Positions 33,522 through 39,098 of a stretch of 39,098 bases of DNA are shown here, in pieces. Under the pieces are notes generated by a model. It did not search any database. It was given only the letters and a program-made list of their open reading frames with translations, and was not told the DNA's origin. Within the stretch, counting starts at the first letter, position 1. The number at the start of each line of letters is the position of its first letter. Source of the stretch: an uncultured Lachnospiraceae bacterium (GTDB lineage Bacteria; Bacillota; Clostridia; Lachnospirales; Lachnospiraceae); NCBI GenBank assembly GCA_945833775.1, contig CAMAGI010000009.1, forward strand, positions 1 to 39,098, in the 5' to 3' direction. Position numbers and translations under genes: made by a program.

Positions 33522-36140
33522 ATGAGTTTAATGTCTTTACAGGAATTAATTGATCTGGGTGAACTGCAGAAGCTGCAGGATGAATTCTGCCGGGTGACGA
33601 AACTTGCTGCCTACTGTATGGGTGACAAACTTCAAAATATCACGGAGTTGTCGGGCAGTGCGGAGTACAGAGAACGTCTGGGGAAACTGTTTGACAGTGA
33701 TGCGGTTCGTCTGGCGCTGGATCGTGTGATGGAAGGGTCCCTTGAGGATCAGGCGATCGAGGAACTGCCCGGGGGTGTCGGCAGTGTTGCTGCCGTGGCA
33801 ATCCGCACGCGGGAGACGACGCCGCTCTACTGGGTGATCTTTTGGCTGACCGAACTGCAGCCCCAGGATACGGTCGAGTTCTATCAATCCCTCGACCTTG
33901 TGAGGGATACAAGCAATGCCATCTTTACCACGAAGCTGGATGCGTTCAGTGCGGAGGCGGAGAACCGGCGCAGTCGCAGTGCGCAGGAGGAAATGAGCAG
34001 ATCCATGCACACCATCGAGGCGACAACCGAGATTGTACAGCTCCTCGACAGTGACGAACCGATTGAACTTGTCATGAATAAATGGCTCAAAATATTGGGC
34101 CGGCACATAGGCGTCGACACCGCACAGCTGTTTCAGTTAAAGAATGAGGGACGCCTTATGGATGTGGTGGGCGAATGGCTGAATACGGGGATGGTATCCT
34201 TTTTTGATAAGAATGCGAATCTTCCCTCTTACTCCTTTCATGAGACGGACAAACCGCTTGTTTACAACCGGTCCGATGCTCCGGAGATTGTGAGACAGGA
34301 GCTTGAGGAAATCGGACTGCAGACGGTTATGATTTTCCCCATTATCAAACAGGAATCCGGCGGAGCGATGATTCTGTCCCTGAATCACAGACAGCATGTA
34401 CACACCTGGACGATGCAGGAGATCAAGTTCACTTCTGACGCGGTTAAGATTCTGCAGAGTATCCTCGCAAGGAGAATCCAGAAAAACTCTCTTGCGGGCT
34501 CCTACGCCGCATTGGAGGCGGTGCTTGACAATTCCGGCGGTTATGTCTATGTGACGGACAAAGAGACCGGCAACATGCTCTTTGCCAACAAAAGACTGCA
34601 GAATACCTTTTCCAAAGAACTGCACGAGAAGACGTTCCAAAACCTTCTGGAGCAAGGCATGCCGGAGGACCGAGAGGGCGGAAGCTACGAGATTTTCTAT
34701 GCCGAGCGCGAGCGCTGGTACGACTTGATCTACAAGGAGATTCTGTGGGTCAACGGCAGACCTGCCGTCATTTACTCCCTCTATGATATCACGGACAAAA
34801 AGCTTTATCAGCGCAAGATTGAGCAACAGGCCTATACGGATTTCCTGACGGGACTGTACAACCGCATGTGCTGCGAAAGAGATCTGGCAAGACAGATCGA
34901 TGAGGCGAAGCGCAGCGGACAAAAAGGCGCCATACTATACCTGGATCTGGATGATTTCAAGCATATCAACGACGGGCTGGGACATCAGTACGGAGACGTT
35001 CTGTTGAAGGCAATCTCCCATGCCCTGCAGCGTATCGAAGGAATTCAAAACACCTGTTATCGAATGGGGGGAGATGAGTTCGTCATCGTTGTACCGCCCG
35101 GATCCTATCATCGCTTTGAGAAGATCACGGAGGATATTCATGAAATTTTTGCCAAGCCCTGGTTTTTAAAGGATGCCGATTATTACTGTACCATGAGTAT
35201 GGGAATTGTGACCTATCCGGATGCCGGGGATTCCGTTCCCGATCTGATCAAAAAAGCGGATATTGCCATGTATGAGGCCAAGAAGACCGGCAAGAACAGA
35301 ACGGCTCAATACAACGACAGTCTGGATTCCGTCTCCGGAAGACGTCTTGATATGGAAAAGAACATGCGGGATGCAACGGCGGACGGATATCAGGAGTTCC
35401 AGGTATATTATCAGCCGATCATCGATGTGCAGGGAGATGACCCGGAGGGAGTCTGTGCCGGCGCGGAGGCGCTGATCCGGTGGAACAGCGAGAAACTGGG
35501 CTTTATCAAGCCGGATGAGTTTATTCCTCTGGCAGAGTATCTGGGTCTGATCAATCCTATCGGAAACTTTGTGCTCCAGCAGGCCTGCAATACCTGTAAG
35601 CACTGGAATGACAATGGTTATCCCGACTATAAGGTGAATGTCAACCTGTCTGTGGTACAGCTGTTGCAGACAGATATTGTGGAGATTGTGGAACGCACGA
35701 TTCGGGAATCCGGAATCAATCCCTCCAGACTGACGCTGGAGGTGACGGAAAGTCTTGCGATCAATGATATGGAGAGAATGAAAGAGATCCTCAACCGGAT
35801 TAAGGCGCTGGGAGTCAAGATCGCGCTGGATGATTTCGGAACCGGTTATTCCTCCCTGAACCATATTCGTGAGATTCCCTTTGACGTGATTAAAGTGGAT
35901 CAGAGCTTTGTCAAGGAATTGGCGGAGGATGCTTACTCCCAGTCCTTCATCAAGATGGTGGCCGAGCTTGCGGAGACCATCGGTGTGAGCATCTGTGTGG
36001 AAGGCATTGAGACCACAGCCCAGTACAAGGTTTTGCAGGGTATGAAGGTAAAGTACATACAGGGATATTATTTTGACAGACCCATGCCCCAGGAGGAGTT
36101 TGAGAAGAAGTATACACCCCTCCTTGCCTGCGCCCGGTGA
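33522..36140 (+). CDS. PocR/GAF/PAS-GGDEF-EAL signalling protein
   Basis: An 872-residue cyclic-di-GMP protein; ATG 33522 follows AGAGGA at good spacing (frame open to 33393 inside the guaB terminator). Domains: PocR-like sensor about 5-125 (LGELQKLQDEFCRVTKLAAY), linker helix, GAF about 165-315, PAS-like about 325-425 ending in YSLYDITDKK, GGDEF 433-598 with an intact GGDEF at 516-520 but no RxxD inhibitory site, EAL 620-865 with E649 of the EAL motif, E740, D770/D771 in ALDDFGTG, K791 and E827 all present. No transmembrane segment, so it is cytosolic. Both synthesis and hydrolysis of c-di-GMP are possible. PocR domains often bind small hydrocarbon-derived ligands; the ligand here is unknown. 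Confidence 0.9.
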   Translation: MSLMSLQELIDLGELQKLQDEFCRVTKLAAYCMGDKLQNITELSGSAEYRERLGKLFDSDAVRLALDRVMEGSLEDQAIEELPGGVGSVAAVAIRTRETTPLYWVIFWLTELQPQDTVEFYQSLDLVRDTSNAIFTTKLDAFSAEAENRRSRSAQEEMSRSMHTIEATTEIVQLLDSDEPIELVMNKWLKILGRHIGVDTAQLFQLKNEGRLMDVVGEWLNTGMVSFFDKNANLPSYSFHETDKPLVYNRSDAPEIVRQELEEIGLQTVMIFPIIKQESGGAMILSLNHRQHVHTWTMQEIKFTSDAVKILQSILARRIQKNSLAGSYAALEAVLDNSGGYVYVTDKETGNMLFANKRLQNTFSKELHEKTFQNLLEQGMPEDREGGSYEIFYAERERWYDLIYKEILWVNGRPAVIYSLYDITDKKLYQRKIEQQAYTDFLTGLYNRMCCERDLARQIDEAKRSGQKGAILYLDLDDFKHINDGLGHQYGDVLLKAISHALQRIEGIQNTCYRMGGDEFVIVVPPGSYHRFEKITEDIHEIFAKPWFLKDADYYCTMSMGIVTYPDAGDSVPDLIKKADIAMYEAKKTGKNRTAQYNDSLDSVSGRRLDMEKNMRDATADGYQEFQVYYQPIIDVQGDDPEGVCAGAEALIRWNSEKLGFIKPDEFIPLAEYLGLINPIGNFVLQQACNTCKHWNDNGYPDYKVNVNLSVVQLLQTDIVEIVERTIRESGINPSRLTLEVTESLAINDMERMKEILNRIKALGVKIALDDFGTGYSSLNHIREIPFDVIKVDQSFVKELAEDAYSQSFIKMVAELAETIGVSICVEGIETTAQYKVLQGMKVKYIQGYYFDRPMPQEEFEKKYTPLLACAR

Positions 36141-36175
36141 TCCTGGAGGGTCGGCATGGATCGACAAATACAGTC

Positions 36176-36204
36176 TTGCAAAAACAGGGAAAACCATGTA
36201 AGAT
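36176..36204 (+). promoter_or_regulatory. Promoter of the ZTP-controlled purine operon
   Basis: TTGCAA (36176-36181), 17 bases, TAAGAT (36199-36204). The transcript would start near 36211, just before riboswitch helix P1. Confidence 0.7.
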
Positions 36205-36218
36205 GTTAACAGAAACAA

Positions 36219-36307
36219 CTGCGCAACTGGCGGAAAGCGAGTGAATTCTCTCGTGGTGGGAGGACCCACAGGGAGCGCAGCATAATGAAACGGCCGACCG
36301 CCTGGGC
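36219..36307 (+). promoter_or_regulatory. ZTP/ZMP riboswitch (pfl motif)
   Basis: Helix P1 is CTGCGC (36219-36224) with GCGCAG (36275-36280). Within it come ACTGGCGGAAA and GGTGGGAGGACCC...GGGAGC; after it the conserved GCCGACCGCCTGGGCA. The pseudoknot pairs GGCGG (36229-36233) with CCGCC (36298-36302). These are the hallmarks of the pfl motif, which binds ZMP (AICAR ribotide) and ZTP. The next two genes use or follow ZMP, so ligand binding should switch them on when folate one-carbon units run short. Confidence 0.9.
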
Positions 36308-36358
36308 ACCACCGATTGTCAGAGACATTCTGTGTTCCCTCGGTGGTCGTTTTGTTTT
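36308..36358 (+). terminator. ZTP riboswitch expression-platform terminator
   Basis: ACCACCGA (36308-36315) pairs with TCGGTGGT (36340-36347), followed by CGTTTTGTTTT. The left arm directly abuts the conserved CCTGGGC of the aptamer, so ligand binding can compete with terminator formation. Confidence 0.82.
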
Positions 36359-36372
36359 AAGGAGGAGACGAT

Positions 36373-37080
36373 ATGATATCACTGGAACAGGAACTGAAAA
36401 ACAATGCGTATCCCGGAAGGGGAATCGTGATCGGCCGGTCTGCCGACGGCAAGAGTGCCGTGTGTGCGTATTTCATCATGGGCAGAAGCTCCAACAGCCG
36501 TAATCGCGTGTTTGTTACTGAAGGAGAAGGAATCCGCACCGAAGCCTTCGACCCCTCCAAACTGGAGGATCCCAGCCTGATCATCTATGCCCCTGTTCGC
36601 GTCCTTGGCCATGACACCATCGTGACAAACGGCGATCAGACGGATACGGTTTATGACGGCTTAAAAGCTGGACTTACCTTTGAACAGTCCCTGCGCAGCA
36701 GAGAATTCGAGCCTGATGGCCCCAATTATACGCCCAGAATTTCCGGCGTTATGCACGTGGAGGACGGACAGTACGATTTTGCCATGTCGATTTTAAAGAG
36801 CAATGAGGGAGATCCCTCCTGCTGCAATCGTTTTACCTATACCTATGATAATCCCAAAGCCGGCGAGGGACGCTTTATTCATACCTATATGCACGATGGA
36901 ACCCCCCTTCCCAGCTTTTGCGGTGAGCCGAAGGTGGTTGCAATCCCCGATGATTGTGATTCCTTTGCACAGATGCTCTGGAGCAGCTTAAACGAGGATA
37001 ACAAAGTATCACTCTTTGTCCGCTACATTGATATCGCAACCGGTGAATACCGCTCTGTGATTTTCAATAAAAATGAGTAA
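36373..37080 (+). CDS. IMP cyclohydrolase (PurO type)
   Basis: A 235-residue protein, ATG 36373 after AAGGAGGAG. It matches the stand-alone IMP cyclohydrolase family related to archaeal PurO: NNAYPGRGIVIGRSADGKSA at 10-29, YFIMGRSSNSRNRVF, IIYAPVRVLGHDTIVTNGDQTDTVYDGL and NYTPRISGVM. It closes FAICAR to IMP, the last step of purine synthesis. Bacteria usually use the N-terminal domain of bifunctional PurH; here a separate enzyme precedes a stand-alone formyltransferase. The operon is under a ZTP riboswitch. Its stop overlaps the open frame of the next gene, which starts 35 bases downstream. Confidence 0.9.
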   Translation: MISLEQELKNNAYPGRGIVIGRSADGKSAVCAYFIMGRSSNSRNRVFVTEGEGIRTEAFDPSKLEDPSLIIYAPVRVLGHDTIVTNGDQTDTVYDGLKAGLTFEQSLRSREFEPDGPNYTPRISGVMHVEDGQYDFAMSILKSNEGDPSCCNRFTYTYDNPKAGEGRFIHTYMHDGTPLPSFCGEPKVVAIPDDCDSFAQMLWSSLNEDNKVSLFVRYIDIATGEYRSVIFNKNE

Positions 37081-37114
37081 CCGCTGCAACTTTTTGGAAA
37101 AAGGAGATAGAATA

Positions 37115-38293
37115 ATGAAAGAGATCGAATTGAAATACGGCTGTAACCCCAATCAGAAGCCTTCCCGCATTTACATGGAAGATGGGACCAAACTCCCTGT
37201 TACTGTTTTAAACGGCAGACCCGGATACATCAATTTTCTGGATGCATTTAACGGCTGGCAGCTGGTGAAGGAGTTGAAGGAGGCGACCGGCCTTCCCGCA
37301 GCAACCTCCTTCAAGCACGTATCCCCCGCAGGAGCGGCAGTAGGCCTTCCGCTGGACGATACCCTTGCGAAGATCTACTGGGTGGATGATCTGGGAGAAC
37401 TCTCCCCTCTGGCCTGTGCTTATGCAAGAGCGAGAGGCGCGGACAGAATGTCTTCCTTCGGAGACTTTATTGCGCTGTCCGATGTGTGTGATGCGGATAC
37501 CGCCAGACTGATTAAGCGTGAGGTTTCCGACGGTGTTATTGCGCCCGGTTATACGGATGAGGCTCTGGAGATTTTAAAAGCCAAGAAGAAGGGTGCTTAC
37601 AATGTGATTCAAATCGATCCGAATTATGTTCCCGCTCCCATTGAGAAAAAGCAGGTGTATGGAATTACCTTCGAGCAGGGAAGAAACGAACTGGATGTAA
37701 ACGGCGATCTGCTCTCCAATATCGTTACAGCGGCTAAGGACATTCCCGAGAGTGCGTTGATCGATATGAAAATCGCACTGATCACCCTGAAATATACCCA
37801 GTCCAACTCGGTGTGCTATGTAAAGGGCGGACAGGCCATCGGTATCGGTGCCGGACAGCAGTCCCGTATTCACTGCACCCGACTTGCCGGACAGAAGGCA
37901 GACAACTGGTTTCTGCGTCAGTCTCCCCAGGTTATGGGGCTTCAGTTTGTAGACGGCCTGGGCAGAGCGGACAGAGACAATGCGATTGATGTCTATATGG
38001 GCGATGAGTATGAGGATGTCCTCGCAGAGGGCGTATGGCAGAGAACCTTTCAGGTGAAGCCTCCCGTATTTACCCGTGAGGAGAAGCGGGCATGGCTGGA
38101 TAAGATGCAGGACGTTACGCTGGGAAGTGATGCATTCTTCCCGTTCTCCGACAATATCGAGAGAGCGCACAAGAGCGGCGTAAAGTATATCGCCCAGCCC
38201 GGCGGTTCCGTTCGTGATGACGCCGTGATTGCCTGCTGCGACAAGTACGGTATGGTGATGAGCTTCACCGGAATTCGTCTGTTCCATCACTAA
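37115..38293 (+). CDS. AICAR formyltransferase (stand-alone)
   Basis: A 392-residue protein; ATG 37115 follows AAGGAG. It corresponds to the C-terminal formyltransferase half of PurH without the cyclohydrolase domain: LKYGCNPNQKPSRIY, FLDAFNGWQLVKEL, ATSFKHVSPAGAAVG with the catalytic Lys-His pair, LKYTQSNSVCYVKGGQAIGIGAGQQSR, and FPFSDNIERAHKSGVKYIAQPGGS. It transfers the formyl group of 10-formyl-THF to AICAR (ZMP), giving FAICAR for the IMP cyclohydrolase encoded just upstream. ZMP is the direct substrate, which explains the ZTP riboswitch ahead of the operon. Confidence 0.93.
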   Translation: MKEIELKYGCNPNQKPSRIYMEDGTKLPVTVLNGRPGYINFLDAFNGWQLVKELKEATGLPAATSFKHVSPAGAAVGLPLDDTLAKIYWVDDLGELSPLACAYARARGADRMSSFGDFIALSDVCDADTARLIKREVSDGVIAPGYTDEALEILKAKKKGAYNVIQIDPNYVPAPIEKKQVYGITFEQGRNELDVNGDLLSNIVTAAKDIPESALIDMKIALITLKYTQSNSVCYVKGGQAIGIGAGQQSRIHCTRLAGQKADNWFLRQSPQVMGLQFVDGLGRADRDNAIDVYMGDEYEDVLAEGVWQRTFQVKPPVFTREEKRAWLDKMQDVTLGSDAFFPFSDNIERAHKSGVKYIAQPGGSVRDDAVIACCDKYGMVMSFTGIRLFHH

Positions 38294-38331
38294 TGGAAAC
38301 GTCTTACAAAAGAAATTAATGAGGAAAAAGT

Positions 38332-39098
38332 ATGCGGCTTTCAGATTTGGAAAGATTTGACCCGATCACAATTCAGTGCCACGATAACCCGGATGCAGAT
38401 TCGCTTGCAGCCGGGTATGGGCTGTACTGTTATTTTCAGGAAAAGGGAAAACAGGTCCGGCTGATATACAGCGGACGCAATGAGATTCACAAGTCCAATC
38501 TGCGCCTGATGGTGGATAACCTTGCAATCCCGGTGGAATATGTCCCGGTAAGACCCGGAGACGACGCGAAGACCAAGGGCCTTCTCATTACGGTGGACTG
38601 TCAGTACGGCGCCGGAAACGTGACGCGGCTGAAGGCGGATCATGTGGCGATTATCGATCACCATCAACAGGAGATTGAAGGGGTGGAACTTGCGGAAATC
38701 AAACCCAATCTTGGAAGCTGTGCGACGCTGGTGTGGAAAATGCTCTCCGATGAAGGGTACGTTATCTCGGATGACAATCATCTCGGAACGGCACTCTACT
38801 ACGGTCTGTACACCGATACCAACCAGTTTTCCGAACTTTTCAATCCGTTGGACATGGATATGCGCGAGGCCGTTCCCTTCGATAAGAGTGCCATCACGTT
38901 GTTCCGCAATTCCAACATTTCCCTTTCGGAGTTGGAGATTGCCGGAGTTGCCATGATTAAGGCGAGCTACAATGACGATTATGAGTTTGCGGTGATTCAT
39001 GCAAAGCCGTGCGATTCCAATATTCTTGGACTCATCAGCGATTTTCTCTTACAGGTGGATGTCATCAAGACCTGTGTGGTATACAACCAGACACCGGA
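38332..39098 (+). CDS. DHH family phosphoesterase (partial, 3' end outside window)
   Basis: An open frame from ATG 38332 (GAGG about 8 bases upstream) to the window edge, 255 codons. DHH motifs are visible: CHDNPDADSLAAGYGL at 16-31 (motif I, metal-binding Asp), ITVDC near 86-90 (motif II) and AIIDHHQQ near 107-114 (the DHH triad). GSCATLVWKML and YYGLYTDTNQF follow as motif IV region. Members of this family (NrnA type) degrade nanoRNA or pAp, or cyclic dinucleotides with Mn2+. Which of these is unclear without the C-terminal DHHA1 domain. It is 38 bases after the AICAR formyltransferase and may be cotranscribed with it. Confidence 0.85.
   Translation, partial: MRLSDLERFDPITIQCHDNPDADSLAAGYGLYCYFQEKGKQVRLIYSGRNEIHKSNLRLMVDNLAIPVEYVPVRPGDDAKTKGLLITVDCQYGAGNVTRLKADHVAIIDHHQQEIEGVELAEIKPNLGSCATLVWKMLSDEGYVISDDNHLGTALYYGLYTDTNQFSELFNPLDMDMREAVPFDKSAITLFRNSNISLSELEIAGVAMIKASYNDDYEFAVIHAKPCDSNILGLISDFLLQVDVIKTCVVYNQTP

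Overview
The window reads as a chromosomal stretch of an anaerobic Gram-positive Clostridium relative, most likely family Lachnospiraceae. This rests on the gene repertoire (DUF4867 with a FucI-like isomerase, LL-diaminopimelate aminotransferase, GatCAB, a PurO-type IMP cyclohydrolase split from the AICAR formyltransferase, glnA followed by an ANTAR protein), on AGGAGG ribosome binding sites and -35/-10 promoters of sigma-A type, and on T-box and ZTP riboswitch control. Base composition looks near 50% GC. No tRNA, rRNA, CRISPR array, transposase or phage gene was seen.

Layout. 1-2607: end of a sugar catabolic operon (xylulokinase 3' end, DUF4867 protein, L-fucose/L-arabinose isomerase-family enzyme) closed by a strong terminator. 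2613-5891: MATE transporter converging on a family 2 glycoside hydrolase; the two coding regions overlap at their 3' ends. 5891-8830: an ArsR-type regulator divergent from a GH51 alpha-L-arabinofuranosidase, with palindromes between them, and a 38-residue membrane peptide gene on the opposite strand just after the arabinofuranosidase. 8841-15926: a mostly co-directional run (polysaccharide deacetylase, GT2 glycosyltransferase, hisC, small membrane exporter, methyltransferase, hslO, nadE). 15922-20032: a divergent pair (membrane-anchored FMN-binding-like protein against glnA), then an ANTAR protein and a GT-C-like membrane protein. 20058-22368: dapL and an acyltransferase. 22383-24671: three small GNAT acetyltransferases bracketed by two tandem hairpin arrays, both with an exact 52-bp period. 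24816-30336: T-box leader, aspS, gatC, gatA, gatB, terminator. 30360-33415: a membrane-anchored protein of unknown function divergent from a DUF6106-like gene and guaB. 33522-36140: a large GGDEF-EAL protein. 36176-39098: ZTP riboswitch, IMP cyclohydrolase, AICAR formyltransferase, and the start of a DHH phosphoesterase.

How it fits together. The first 8.6 kb looks devoted to plant cell wall sugars, chiefly arabinose: GH51 and GH2 release sugars, and the isomerase and kinase feed the pentose phosphate pathway. The aspS-gatCAB operon appears to form the two-step route to Asn-tRNA(Asn); its T-box specifier reads as AAC (Asn), and AspRS has a His in the tRNA-anticodon-binding loop associated with relaxed specificity. 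guaB and the ZTP-controlled purine genes cover the last steps to IMP and the first to GMP. The most unusual DNA is the pair of 52-bp-period hairpin arrays around the GNAT genes; one array runs into the end of a GNAT coding sequence.
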